From: Actinoplanes couchii | GTDB taxonomy: Bacteria; Actinomycetota; Actinomycetes; Mycobacteriales; Micromonosporaceae | NCBI RefSeq assembly: GCF_016862075.1 | Contig: NZ_BOMG01000056.1 | Coordinates: 62,001 to 126,000, forward strand | Direction: 5' to 3' | DNA length: 64,000 bases | Shown: positions 33,369-42,250 of the stretch, in pieces | Layout: every line of letters starts with the position of its first letter | How positions within the stretch are numbered: position 1 is the first letter of the stretch | The notes under the pieces: model-generated | Told to the model about the DNA's origin: nothing | Database searches by the model: none | The model's input: the letters and a program-made list of their open reading frames with translations, nothing else | Translations under genes and position numbers: made by a program

Positions 33369-34838
33369 TCATGGTCGCTGGAGCAGACTCAGAAATCCGG
33401 CCAGAAGAGCCTCCCGGAGCATCGGCGGAGCCGCATTCAGCACACTGTTCACAGCGGCCATCCGCCCGAAATCACCACCCGCCTTGTTCGATCCGCCCGC
33501 CGCGCCGGCTCCGTTTGTGCTGGTGCGTAGGCCCAGACTCGCGGCCAAAGCGGCTATCAGGTCCGGGGTGATCATCTCGGGGGTCAGGGGTGGCAGTGGG
33601 GGCAGCTCGATCGGGCCTTGGGCACGGGTCGTCGCCACCGCTTCGGCAAGATCGGTGGCGAAAGCAGGCACGGTGGCCCGGACCGCTGCGGTCACCGTCA
33701 GGTGGATCGTGGGCGGTAGGTCGGCGAACGCCATCTGGGGCTGGGTGTGCCAACCCCGGGCCGCCAATTCGTCGACCAGAACGAAGAGGTCCACGCCGTC
33801 GTCGGTGGTCAGGCAGACCACGCTGGTCTCGGCAGGGGCGAAGAGGCGTACTCCATCGGTGGTTTCGACAGCCGCCGCGAGAGTCGTCACCGCCGAGCGG
33901 GTCGTGGCGGCCAGATCCAGATAGCCCTCGTCGCCGATGCTGCGCAGCGTGGCATAGGCGGCAGCGATCGGGCCGCCGGAACGGGTGGACGAGATCACCG
34001 GGTTGACCATGGTGTAGCCGGGCCAGCCCGCATACGCGAAGTACTGCGACCTGCGCAATTCCTCGGACGCGTGCAGCAGGATCGAGACACCCTTCGGTGC
34101 GTAGGCGTATTTGTGCAGGTCAACCGAAATGCTCGTGACACCGGGAACCGAGAGATCAAAATCGGGCAGCCCCGGCGTGGGGCTGGAGGCCAGGCGGCGT
34201 AGGTAGGGCAGGATCCAGCCGCCGAAGCAGGCGTCGACGTGGAAGCGGATGTTGTGTGCGGCGGCGATGGCGGCCAGCTCCGGGATGGGGTCGACGACGC
34301 CGTGGGCGTAGCTCGGGGCTGAGACGGCCATCAGGACCGTCTCGGGGGTGATCGCGGCGGCCATCGCCTGCGGGTCGGCCCTCAGGTCTCGCACCGGGAC
34401 GGTGTCCAGCTCGACTCTCAGGTAGTGCGCCGCTTTCGCGAAGGCCGCGTGTGCGGTGGACGGGACGACCAGACGCGGCCGGGTGATGTCGGGGCGGGAG
34501 TCACGCGCTGCTTTGACGGCCAGGATCAGGGACTCGGTGCCGCCGCTGGTCACACTGCCGACCGTCTCGCTGCCACCGCCGAGCAATCGGGCCGCCGCCG
34601 CGACCAGCGCGTTCTCCATCGCCAGCAGGGACGGGAACGCGGTCGGGTCGAGGCCGTTGACGTGGTCGGACGTCGCGTGGGCGGCGCGGGCCAGGTCGTC
34701 GAGGCCGTCGAGAGCCGGGTCGTAGACGTAGGCGAACAGCCGGCCGCCGTGTGTCGGCAGGTCAGCGCCGCGCATCTCGCGCAGCTCGGCGAGGATCTGC
34801 TCGCCCGGAACGCCCTTCGCGGGCAGCGCATCGGTCAT
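33369..34838 (-). CDS. PLP-dependent decarboxylase or lyase (group II type)
   Basis: 489 residues of the aspartate aminotransferase fold. The pyridoxal Lys is in SVDLHKYAYAPKG; SVTSGGTESLILAVKAAR binds the phosphate, and HVDACFGGW carries the ring-stacking and Asp contacts. These features fit the sphingosine-1-phosphate lyase and glutamate/aromatic decarboxylase group; DxHKYxYAPKG is most like the lyase branch. The substrate cannot be assigned. A Gly/Asn-rich linker and a helical tail end the protein. It lies 10 bases after the GPH-type transporter gene, so the pair probably acts on one substrate. Confidence 0.82.
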   Translation of the reverse strand: MTDALPAKGVPGEQILAELREMRGADLPTHGGRLFAYVYDPALDGLDDLARAAHATSDHVNGLDPTAFPSLLAMENALVAAAARLLGGGSETVGSVTSGGTESLILAVKAARDSRPDITRPRLVVPSTAHAAFAKAAHYLRVELDTVPVRDLRADPQAMAAAITPETVLMAVSAPSYAHGVVDPIPELAAIAAAHNIRFHVDACFGGWILPYLRRLASSPTPGLPDFDLSVPGVTSISVDLHKYAYAPKGVSILLHASEELRRSQYFAYAGWPGYTMVNPVISSTRSGGPIAAAYATLRSIGDEGYLDLAATTRSAVTTLAAAVETTDGVRLFAPAETSVVCLTTDDGVDLFVLVDELAARGWHTQPQMAFADLPPTIHLTVTAAVRATVPAFATDLAEAVATTRAQGPIELPPLPPLTPEMITPDLIAALAASLGLRTSTNGAGAAGGSNKAGGDFGRMAAVNSVLNAAPPMLREALLAGFLSLLQRP

Positions 34839-34848
34839 GCCCGCGACG

Positions 34849-36243
34849 CTATCCCTTCTCCGGCGCCGGACCCTCGGTTGTCCACAGCGGCGACTTATCC
34901 ACAGGGCCGTCGGCGGCCTCGGCCCGATCGTCGTACCTTCGCAGCAGCACCACGGCAGCCCCGACCAGCAGGGCCGGGACGACCGTGAAGCCGAGCAGCA
35001 CCCCGAGTCGTGCCGTGTCGCTCTGAGCGGCCGACTCACCGGTGGCCGACGAGACGTAACCGAAAATCTGGAGGATCAATGCGTAGATTCCCGGACCGAG
35101 CGCCAGCCCGAGCGTCTCCCCCGCGGTCCACAGGCCGGTGAAGACGCCGGCCTGGCGACGGCCGGTGCGAGCGGTGTCGTAGGCGATGCAGTCCGGCAGC
35201 ATGGCCAGTGCGAAGACCTGCTGCCCGGCGTAACCGACACCCACCAGGGCGACGATCAGGTAGACGGCGACCGCGGGCAGGACCGGCGAGACGACCAGGG
35301 CCAGGGCTCCGAGGGCGAAGAGCAGCGAGGCCGCGACCAGGGAGCGCAATTTCCCGTGGCGTTTACCGACGGCTGACCAGAGCGGCATGACCAGCAGGGC
35401 CGGGCCGACGAACGCGGCGAACAGGAAGGTCGAGGCGGATTTCTGGGCCAGGACGTGGTCCCCGAAGAACTTGACCCCGGCCAGCATGGTGCCGATGCCG
35501 GCGGCCTGGACGATCCAGCAGATCAGCAGGGCACGGAAAGGGGCGTTGCCGTTGGCTACCCGCAGTTGGGCACGGAGACTCGGCTCGGATTCGGAGGCGG
35601 AGAGGGTGGCTGCTCCACGCGTACCGAAAAAGGTGGCAAGGGTGCCCACGACGATGAGTGCGCCGACGAACGCTCCGGACCACCGGTGGCCTTCGCGGCC
35701 GCCGCCGGTGGCTTCGACGACCAGCGGGGCGAGTGCGCCGGAGATCAGGATGGCCAGGGCGAGGATCGCGACGCGCCAGGTCATCAGCCGGGTGCGTTCG
35801 GCGTACCCGTCGGTCAGCTCGGCGGGCATCGCGACGTAGGGCACCTGGAAGAAGGCGAACGCGGTGGCGGCGGCGAGGAAGACGAGGGCGACCCAGGCCC
35901 CGGAGGCCGGCCCACCCGGGAACGGCGCCGCGAAGATGGCGGCGAAGAGCACCCCCAGCAGCAGTCCGGCCACGAGCAGGAAGGGGCGACGAGAACCGCG
36001 GCGGTCCGAGATCCGGCCGGCTACCGGATTGACGAGGACATCCCATGCCTTCGGTAGGAGAACCAGGAGTCCGGAGATACCCGCGGCCACACCGAGTGTG
36101 TCGGTCAGATAAGGCAGAAGAAGCAAACCGGGCACCGTGCTGAAAGCTCCGGTGACCAGCGAGCCGAGCGCATATCCAGCCAAAACATTGCGAGGCAGGC
36201 CACCCGACGGAGGGACCACGAGAGAGGGACCGGAGGTCGTCAT
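34849..36243 (-). CDS. GPH/MelB-type MFS transporter
   Basis: 464 residues, 12 predicted helices. The first-half motif PVAGRISDRRGSRRPFLL and the block PYVAMPAELTDGYAERTRLMTWR (compare PYxxLxxELTxDxxER) are those of glycoside-pentoside-hexuronide cation symporters. Substrates of the family are sugars or other small solutes; here it is likely to supply or export the substrate of the PLP enzyme 10 bases downstream on the same strand. It is divergent from the gamma-glutamyltransferase gene across 49 bases. Confidence 0.85.
   Translation of the reverse strand: MTTSGPSLVVPPSGGLPRNVLAGYALGSLVTGAFSTVPGLLLLPYLTDTLGVAAGISGLLVLLPKAWDVLVNPVAGRISDRRGSRRPFLLVAGLLLGVLFAAIFAAPFPGGPASGAWVALVFLAAATAFAFFQVPYVAMPAELTDGYAERTRLMTWRVAILALAILISGALAPLVVEATGGGREGHRWSGAFVGALIVVGTLATFFGTRGAATLSASESEPSLRAQLRVANGNAPFRALLICWIVQAAGIGTMLAGVKFFGDHVLAQKSASTFLFAAFVGPALLVMPLWSAVGKRHGKLRSLVAASLLFALGALALVVSPVLPAVAVYLIVALVGVGYAGQQVFALAMLPDCIAYDTARTGRRQAGVFTGLWTAGETLGLALGPGIYALILQIFGYVSSATGESAAQSDTARLGVLLGFTVVPALLVGAAVVLLRRYDDRAEAADGPVDKSPLWTTEGPAPEKG
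34878..34903 (+). promoter_or_regulatory. Pair of DnaA-box-like sequences
   Basis: TTGTCCACA (34878-34886) and TTATCCACA (34895-34903), the same orientation, 17 bases apart start to start. They fall in the last codons of the transporter gene. An equivalent pair with the same spacing is at 60946-60971. Confidence 0.45.
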
Positions 36244-36292
36244 CGACGCGCATCGTAACCATGATCGGTCTGATCCGCCTACGCTCGCCGCT

Positions 36293-37684
36293 ATGAAAAG
36301 CGTTGCTGCCGGCGTCGCCGCCAGTCACCCGGCGACCGCTCGAACCGGGATGCGCGTGCTGGAAGCCGGAGGGTCCGCAGCCGACGCCGCGGTGGCCGCG
36401 GTGCTGGCCTGCTGCGTCGCCGAGACCGTCTACACGGGGCTGGGCGGGGGCGGGTTCGCCACCTTCTACGAGGCGAGTACGCGCGAGGTCACCTGTCTCG
36501 ACTTCTTCGTGGCGGTGCCGGGGCTCGACGGCGACCGCAGCGCGGCGGACATGGTGGCGGTGGACGTGTTCTTCGGGGGGCTGCCACAGATCTACTCGAT
36601 CGGCGGCGCCAGTGTGGCGGTGCCGGGAGTACCGGCCGGGCTCGGTGAGGTGCATCGCCGCTGGGGCCGGCTGCCCTGGCCCGAGGTGGTGGCGCCGGCC
36701 GCCGGTCTGGCCCGAACCGGGGTGCTGCTGCCACCGGCTCACGCGCGGACGCTGGAGTCGTGTGCGCCGGCGCTGGCGTACGGCGAAGGGGCCACCTCCT
36801 ATCAACCGGGTGGACGGCTGTTGCAGGGCGATGAGCTGCTGTTCCACTCCGGGCTGGCGACGGCGATGGACGCACTGGCCAGTGACGGGCCGGAGGTCTT
36901 CTACAGCGGGGAGTACGGGAAGCTGCTCGTCGACACGGTTCGGGAGTCGGGTGGGGCGATCGGGCCGGCTGACCTCGCGGCCTACCGGGTCGAGTCGGTT
37001 CCGGTGGATCACGCGCCGCTTGCCGGTTATCGGGTGCATGCGCGTCATGATCTGAATCGGACCGTGGACACGATCGGTGCTCTGCCGACCGACCTGTCGC
37101 GGCCAGGGCGGGCTCCCGGAGTGGCGAGTGCCCTGGTCAACCGGGGGCAGCAGCGGCTCGGGGACACCACCAACGTCTCGGTCGTGGATACCGAGGGCAA
37201 CGCCTGCGTGATCACCACGACGCTCGGGCTGGGTGCCGGGGTGTGGCTTCCGGGGCTGGGCATCAATCTGAACTCGATGCTCGGTGAAGGAGAGCTGCTC
37301 TCCGAGGAACTGGTGCCGGGGCAGCGGATGTCGTCGTACATGTGCCCGCTCGTGGTGACCTCGCCGGATGGTGGGCTGGCTGTCGCGGCGGGGTCGGCCG
37401 GGGCCTCCCGGATCCGGACGGCGCTCATCGACACGCTGCTCGGGGTGCTGGTCGACGGGGTGAGCGTGCCGGAGGCGATCGCCCGGCCGCGGTTTCACGC
37501 GGTGGAGGACACCGTGCATGCCGAAGCCGGCTGCCCGCCCGGTGAGCTGGAGGCTCTGGCGGGTGCCGGCTGGCAGATCGTGGAGTGGCCGGAGATCAAC
37601 CACTACTTCGGTGGGGTGACCGCGGTCGGCGATGCCGGTGCGGCGGGAGATCCACGGAGAGGCGGGGTCGGGATGCTGCTCTGA
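36293..37684 (+). CDS. ggt: Gamma-glutamyltransferase family protein
   Basis: 463 residues of the Ntn-hydrolase GGT family, which moves or hydrolyses the gamma-glutamyl bond of glutathione and related compounds. The family blocks are AGGSAADAAVAAVLACCVAETVYTGLGGGGF, the autocatalytic cleavage site with the nucleophilic Thr in GDTTNVSVVD, and the C-terminal GSAGASRIRTALIDTLL. No signal peptide is seen and it is shorter than E. coli GGT (about 580), so it is probably cytoplasmic. ATG 36293 fits the alignment start. It stands alone. Confidence 0.87.
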   Translation: MKSVAAGVAASHPATARTGMRVLEAGGSAADAAVAAVLACCVAETVYTGLGGGGFATFYEASTREVTCLDFFVAVPGLDGDRSAADMVAVDVFFGGLPQIYSIGGASVAVPGVPAGLGEVHRRWGRLPWPEVVAPAAGLARTGVLLPPAHARTLESCAPALAYGEGATSYQPGGRLLQGDELLFHSGLATAMDALASDGPEVFYSGEYGKLLVDTVRESGGAIGPADLAAYRVESVPVDHAPLAGYRVHARHDLNRTVDTIGALPTDLSRPGRAPGVASALVNRGQQRLGDTTNVSVVDTEGNACVITTTLGLGAGVWLPGLGINLNSMLGEGELLSEELVPGQRMSSYMCPLVVTSPDGGLAVAAGSAGASRIRTALIDTLLGVLVDGVSVPEAIARPRFHAVEDTVHAEAGCPPGELEALAGAGWQIVEWPEINHYFGGVTAVGDAGAAGDPRRGGVGMLL

Positions 37685-37995
37685 CCAGCGGCGCGAGAAG
37701 CGGGCTGTCTGCCGCACCCGGTGCGAGCTTCGCGCGGGGCGTGGGCTGCGCAAAGTAGCGCGGTGGGCAACTCAGGGCCGCGACTTGCTTGGGATCGCGA
37801 GTTAGGCGGGCCGTGGGTGACGCGAGCCCGCTTAGGCAGGCCGTGGGTGACGCTGACCCGCGGGTTCCACGAGGCCGCAGGTTCCACGACGGCCACGGGT
37901 TTCGCGAGCCTGAGGTTCCGCGAGCCTGAGGTTCCGCGAGGCTGGGATTCCGCGAGGCTGCGGAGTGCCAGGTGGTTGGGCTGTGGGGAGGCGGG
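37685..37995. other. Intergenic region with short imperfect repeats
   Basis: Non-coding stretch between convergent genes. It holds copies of GCGAGCCTGAGGTTCC and of GGCCGTGGGTGACGC; no open frame with ribosome site, no strong terminator. Confidence 0.6.
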
Positions 37996-38919
37996 TCACA
38001 TGGTTCGGGCGGCGGTGGCCTTTGCGGAGGCTGCGGTTTCGTGGAGAGGGACGTCCAGGTCGGTGGGGGTCAGGCCGAAGGTGCGTTCGGTGGTGGAGGA
38101 GTCCAGGATGAATGGGGCGTAGAACTGGTAGTCCATCTCGGCCAGCTCTCGGGCCATCGGGACGGCCAGGCCCGCGGTGCGCATCACGAAGCGGGGCAGT
38201 TTGTGGATCGTCAGGTGGGGCTGGCCGGTCAGGTCGCAGTAGCGGTTGGACAGTTCGCGGATGCTGATCGCCTTCGGTGACGGGACGTGCCAGGCGCGGC
38301 CCCAGGCTCGGTCGTCGCGGGCCAGTTCGACCAGGGTGCGGGCCATGTCGCCGGTGTAGGTGAAGGTGTGCGGGGCGTCCACGTCGGCGGGAGCCCAGGC
38401 GGCGCGGCCGGCGCTGATCGCGGGCAGCAGCACGCTGGAGAAGACGCCCACCGCGCCGGCGCCCAGGTAGTCGGAGGCGCGGGCCTCGAACGTGCGCACC
38501 CCGCTGCTCAGGGCGTCCTGCCACATCTGGATGCGGATGCGGCCCTTGCGGCCGGTGGCGGCCAGCGGTGACTCCTCGGTCATGTGGCCGCCGGGCTGGG
38601 TGCCGTAGCCGTACAGGTTGCCGGTGATGGCGTAGACCGCTCCGGACGACTTGGCGGCGGCGATCATCGCGTTGTTCATCGGGAACCACTTCTCGGTCCA
38701 CTCGGTGTATTTCGGGTTGGCGCAGTTGTAGATCACCTCGGCGCCCTCGGCCAGCTCGGTGAGGCGCCGGGTGTCGGAGGCGTCGGCGGCGACCCGCTCG
38801 ATCAGCTGATGCTCCGGGCCGCTGCCACTGCGGGTCACCATGCGGACCCGCTCGCCGCGCTCGACGAGCAGGCGGGCGACGGTGGAGCCGATGGGACCGG
38901 AACCGACGACGACGTGCAT
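37996..38919 (-). CDS. NAD(P)-dependent epimerase/dehydratase-like protein
   Basis: 307 residues, extended short-chain dehydrogenase fold. The N-terminal nucleotide site is MHVVVGSGPIGSTVARLL (GxGxxG form). The central AITGNLYGYG carries the Tyr of the active site region, and substrate part follows (AISIRELSNRYCDLTGQP). Related proteins act on nucleotide sugars or carbonyls; the reaction is unknown. ATG 38919 follows AAGGAG. It is divergent from a TetR gene, with two palindromic operators between, so it is probably the target of that repressor. Confidence 0.82.
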   Translation of the reverse strand: MHVVVGSGPIGSTVARLLVERGERVRMVTRSGSGPEHQLIERVAADASDTRRLTELAEGAEVIYNCANPKYTEWTEKWFPMNNAMIAAAKSSGAVYAITGNLYGYGTQPGGHMTEESPLAATGRKGRIRIQMWQDALSSGVRTFEARASDYLGAGAVGVFSSVLLPAISAGRAAWAPADVDAPHTFTYTGDMARTLVELARDDRAWGRAWHVPSPKAISIRELSNRYCDLTGQPHLTIHKLPRFVMRTAGLAVPMARELAEMDYQFYAPFILDSSTTERTFGLTPTDLDVPLHETAASAKATAARTM

Positions 38920-38934
38920 GGCGTTCTCCTTTGT

Positions 38935-38945
38935 GAGCACTGCTC
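38935..38945. promoter_or_regulatory. TetR operator, copy 1
   Basis: Palindrome GAGCACTGCTC, 16 bases upstream of the epimerase start. It matches copy 2 except at the central base. Confidence 0.6.
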
Positions 38946-38988
38946 TCTGTTGAGAACAACGATCGCACGAGCGCGGCCGGAAAAGCAA

Positions 38989-38999
38989 GAGCAGTGCTC
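38989..38999. promoter_or_regulatory. TetR operator, copy 2
   Basis: Palindrome GAGCAGTGCTC (13 bases with flanks, AGAGCAGTGCTCT), 22 bases upstream of the TetR start. The two centres are 54 bases apart. Confidence 0.6.
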
Positions 39000-39020
39000 T
39001 CGTTATGGCACACTGACCTC

Positions 39021-39854
39021 ATGAGCGAGCTACCACCAGGCACGACGCCGACGAACCGGGACGCAGTGGGAGAACCCCGCCAAGGGCTGAGAGCTTCGGA
39101 AGAGCGGAGGTTCGAACCGGGGCGGGGGGCCGAAGAGGGGCGGGGGGCATCTGGAGGGCGGGGGGCTTCGGGGGTTCGGGCTCGGGTTCGGGCTGAGATG
39201 ACTGGGGAGATCAAGGCTGTTGCCCGGCGGCATCTGGCTACTGACGGGGCCAATCTGTCGTTGCGGGCGGTTGCCCGGGATCTGGGGATGGCCTCGTCGG
39301 CGGTTTACCGGTACTTCGCCAGCCGGGACGAGCTGCTCACGGCGCTGATCATCGACGCCTACAACACTGTGGGTGAGGCCGCTGAGGTGGCCGCCTCGGG
39401 GCAGACCACGCCCCTGGAGAAGTGGCTGGCGGCGGGGCATGCGGCTCGGGACTGGGCGCTTGCCAATCCGCACGAGTGGGCGCTCATTTACGGCAGTCCG
39501 GTTCCCGGCTATCAGGCGCCGGAGGACACCATCGTGCCGGCCACCCGGATTCTGCTGCTGCTGGGCGCGATCCTGACCGAGGCCTACCAGGCCGGCGCCG
39601 TCTCCGAGCGGGAGCCGCTCACCGGGCGGTTCATCGAGGAGCTGGCACCTATTGCGGCGCAGTACTCCCCCGGCATGCCGACCCGGGGTATCGCCGAGAC
39701 CATCGCCGCCTTCTTCCAGTTCTGCGGCGCGATCAGTTACGAGCTGTTCGGGCAGCTCAAGAACTCGGTCGAGGAGGACCGGCGGGGCTTCTTCGAGTTC
39801 CAGATGCGCACCGCGGCAACAACCGCGGGCCTGATCGACACCGCCGCGAGGTAG
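39021..39854 (+). CDS. TetR-family repressor
   Basis: 277 residues. The DNA-binding domain lies at about residues 60-110 (ANLSLRAVARDLGMASSAVYRYFASRDELLTAL), preceded by an unusual Gly/Arg-rich N-terminal leader of about 58 residues. The ligand domain resembles TetR_C WHG-type (TPLEKWLAAGHAARDWALANPHEWALIYGSP). ATG 39021 is chosen; earlier codons lie in the operator. Two GAGCANTGCTC palindromes between it and the divergent epimerase gene suggest that it represses both. Ligand unknown. Confidence 0.85.
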   Translation: MSELPPGTTPTNRDAVGEPRQGLRASEERRFEPGRGAEEGRGASGGRGASGVRARVRAEMTGEIKAVARRHLATDGANLSLRAVARDLGMASSAVYRYFASRDELLTALIIDAYNTVGEAAEVAASGQTTPLEKWLAAGHAARDWALANPHEWALIYGSPVPGYQAPEDTIVPATRILLLLGAILTEAYQAGAVSEREPLTGRFIEELAPIAAQYSPGMPTRGIAETIAAFFQFCGAISYELFGQLKNSVEEDRRGFFEFQMRTAATTAGLIDTAAR

Positions 39855-39960
39855 CAAAGCAAGGCAGCCAACGCGAGGTGGCAAAGCAAGGCAGCCAAGC
39901 GAGACAGCCGAGCAAGGCTGAAAAGCGAAAGAAGGGCCGAAGGAGAAGCCAAAGAAAGGC

Positions 39961-40752
39961 TTACCGAGCCCGCAACAAATGGCCTCCGGACGTCGCGGGC
40001 GGGACGTCGGTGCGGCCGAAGTAACGCGCGGCCAGCGCCGACGGCCCCAGATCCTCGATCTCGGCAAACCCGAGTGACCGCATCCGGGAGTCGATCTCGT
40101 CAGGCTCGAAGTAGCTGAGCCACGGTTCGCCGAGTGCGGCGACCCGATCAGCACGAGCTTCCAGAGCCACCCGACGCTCCCCGACCGCGACCGCAGGTGA
40201 CTGGGCGTAGTCAAAAACGACTTCGTGCCCAACGGTCACGGCCAGCGTCTCGGCAAAGGCATCAGGCGTCAGATAGGGCACGACGCCGAGCCACATGAAG
40301 AACGACGGCCGCTCAACGGAAAGGTGGGCGGCCAGCGACGAGGTCTCGAAGTCGACGCCCAGATAACGCACGTTGGGCGGCACATCGATACCGGCCGAGG
40401 CCAACTGCTCCCGTTTCCACGCCTGCGTGTCCGGATGGTCGACTTCAACGACCGAAAGATCCAGATCCTGATTGCGGTACGCGAAAGTGTCCAGCCCCGC
40501 CCCCAGCACCACGACCTGCCGCACTCCACGGGACACCGCGGCGGCCAGCGCGTCCTCGGCGAACCGGTGCCGGGCCGCGATGAACAGGCGCATGCCCCGG
40601 CGCGGTGCGTCGGCGAGCAGCACGGAATTCGGTTCGCCGGAAAGGCGTACCGCCAGATCGTCTTGGAAAATGGCACCGCCCTCCAGGAGCTGATGGGCGG
40701 CCCGGTAGCGCGCGGCGCTCCAGGCGGTCCGGCTGGGTGACCCGGCCCGCAT
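39961..40752 (-). CDS. SAM-dependent methyltransferase, LCM-like
   Basis: 263 residues with the Rossmann core of the leucine carboxyl methyltransferase-like family: VVVLGAGLDTFAYR (motif I), VVEVDHPDTQAWKREQL and FFMWLGVVPYLTPDA. Such proteins methylate small acids or toxins; the substrate is unknown. Two starts are possible: ATG 40752 overlaps the upstream stop by one base (TGATG) and has GGATGG upstream; ATG 40764 gives 4 more residues. The first is preferred. It follows the alkyltransferase-like gene, so both are read from one message. Confidence 0.8.
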   Translation of the reverse strand: MRAGSPSRTAWSAARYRAAHQLLEGGAIFQDDLAVRLSGEPNSVLLADAPRRGMRLFIAARHRFAEDALAAAVSRGVRQVVVLGAGLDTFAYRNQDLDLSVVEVDHPDTQAWKREQLASAGIDVPPNVRYLGVDFETSSLAAHLSVERPSFFMWLGVVPYLTPDAFAETLAVTVGHEVVFDYAQSPAVAVGERRVALEARADRVAALGEPWLSYFEPDEIDSRMRSLGFAEIEDLGPSALAARYFGRTDVPPATSGGHLLRAR

Positions 40753-41054
40753 CAGGGCATCCATCCGGCGTCGGCGATCAGCACCCGGTCGCCGCGCATC
40801 GGCACGCCCTCGGCCAGCAGCAACGCTTTGGCGCGGGCCTCGTGCCCGGGTGGGAGGCGCCCGCCGCCGCTGCACACCCGGTACCAGGGGACGGCGCTGC
40901 CGTGCAGCGACATGATCCGCCCGACCTGTCGTGGCGAGTTGCGGCCGGAGCGGTCGGCCAGGGCGTCAGCGATGGCGCCGTACGACATGACCCGGCCTTC
41001 CGGGATGCGCTCCACGAGGCTGAGGACCTCTTCGACGTACTCCTGTGGTGTCAT
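40752..41054 (-). CDS. Alkyltransferase-like protein (ATL)
   Basis: 100 residues equal to the DNA-binding domain of O6-alkylguanine-DNA alkyltransferase. The fold markers are VMSYGAIADALADRSGRNSP and RQVGRIMSLHG. The alkyl-acceptor motif PCHRV is replaced by PWYRV at 56-60, so the reactive Cys is absent. In ATL proteins the Trp form binds O6-alkylguanine and directs the lesion to nucleotide excision repair without removing the alkyl group. ATG 41054 is chosen. Head of a small operon with the LCM-like methyltransferase. Confidence 0.85.
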   Translation of the reverse strand: MTPQEYVEEVLSLVERIPEGRVMSYGAIADALADRSGRNSPRQVGRIMSLHGSAVPWYRVCSGGGRLPPGHEARAKALLLAEGVPMRGDRVLIADAGWMP

Positions 41055-41107
41055 CACCCGCCACGATATGGGATCGGACCACGATCGACGACCGCCTGCC
41101 GAGCACA

Positions 41108-42229
41108 ATGGGCCGGGTGCGGGATGTGGTTACCGGTGCGCGCCGGATCGTGGTCAAGGTGGGTTCGTCCTCGCTGACCACGACGGCGGGCGGCATCGAC
41201 GAGCAACGGGTCGACGCCCTGATCGACGAGCTGGGCAGACTCTCGAAAGACAACCGTGAGGTGGTCCTGGTCTCCAGCGGCGCGATCGCCGCCGGTCTGG
41301 CGCCGCTGCATCTGCCGCGCCGGCCGCGTGACCTGGCCACTCAGCAGGCCGCCGCCTCGGTCGGCCAGGGCCTGCTGATCGGGCGGTACATCTCCGGTTT
41401 CGCCAGGCACGGCATCGCGGTCGGGCAGGTGCTGCTGACCGTGGACGACGTGACCCGGCGGGCGCACTACCGCAACGCCTATCGCACGCTGCGCAAACTG
41501 CTCGACCTGGGCGCGCTGCCGATCGTCAACGAGAACGACACGGTGGCCACCGAGGAGATCCGGTTCGGCGACAACGACCGGCTGGCCGCGCTGGTGGCGG
41601 TGCTGGCCGACGCGGATCTGCTGGTGCTGCTCTCCGACGTGGACGCGCTCTACACCGGCAATCCGGCCGATCCGGCGGCGCGGAAGATCCCGCTGGTCCG
41701 CGACGATCGCGACCTCGACGGGGTGACGATCGGCTCGGCCGGCAAGTCCGGTGTCGGCACCGGTGGCATGGTCACCAAGGTGGAGGCGGCCCGGATCGCG
41801 ACCGGTTTCGGTATCCCGGTGGTGTTGACCGCGGCGCCGCTGGCGGCCGAGGCGCTGGCCGGCAAGGAGGTCGGCACGCTGTTCGAGGCGGCGGCGAAAC
41901 GGCCGGCGGCCCGGCTGTTCTGGCTGGCCCACGCCACGTCGCCGCGCGGTCGCCTGCACCTGGACGCGGGCGCGGTCGCCGCGGTGGTGGCCCGGCGCAA
42001 GTCGCTGCTGCCGGCCGGGATCACCGCGGTGGACGGGTCGTTCGCGGCGGGTGATCCGGTGGACCTGGTGGACGCCGGTTCCGGCACCCCGGTGGCCCGT
42101 GGCCTGGTCAACTACGACGCGGTGGAGCTGCCGGCGCTGCTCGGCCGGTCCACTGGGGAGTTGGCCGCGGAGCTGGGCCCAGGATATGAACGAGAGGTCG
42201 TCCACCGCGACGACCTGGTCCTTCTTTAA
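41108..42229 (+). CDS. proB: Glutamate 5-kinase
   Basis: 373 residues; phosphorylates glutamate with ATP in the first step of proline synthesis. The amino acid kinase domain (about 1-255) holds IVVKVGSSSLTT, VSSGAIAAGL, NENDTVATEEIRFGDNDRLAA and GTGGMVTKVEAARIA. A PUA domain fills the C terminus (about 275-365). Starts at ATG 41108 (MGRVRDVV) or GTG 41117 are possible; the first is used. proA follows with a 21-base gap, so the two form the proline operon. Confidence 0.94.
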   Translation: MGRVRDVVTGARRIVVKVGSSSLTTTAGGIDEQRVDALIDELGRLSKDNREVVLVSSGAIAAGLAPLHLPRRPRDLATQQAAASVGQGLLIGRYISGFARHGIAVGQVLLTVDDVTRRAHYRNAYRTLRKLLDLGALPIVNENDTVATEEIRFGDNDRLAALVAVLADADLLVLLSDVDALYTGNPADPAARKIPLVRDDRDLDGVTIGSAGKSGVGTGGMVTKVEAARIATGFGIPVVLTAAPLAAEALAGKEVGTLFEAAAKRPAARLFWLAHATSPRGRLHLDAGAVAAVVARRKSLLPAGITAVDGSFAAGDPVDLVDAGSGTPVARGLVNYDAVELPALLGRSTGELAAELGPGYEREVVHRDDLVLL

Positions 42230-42250
42230 CAGCGCTAGGGAGTGCAGAAA

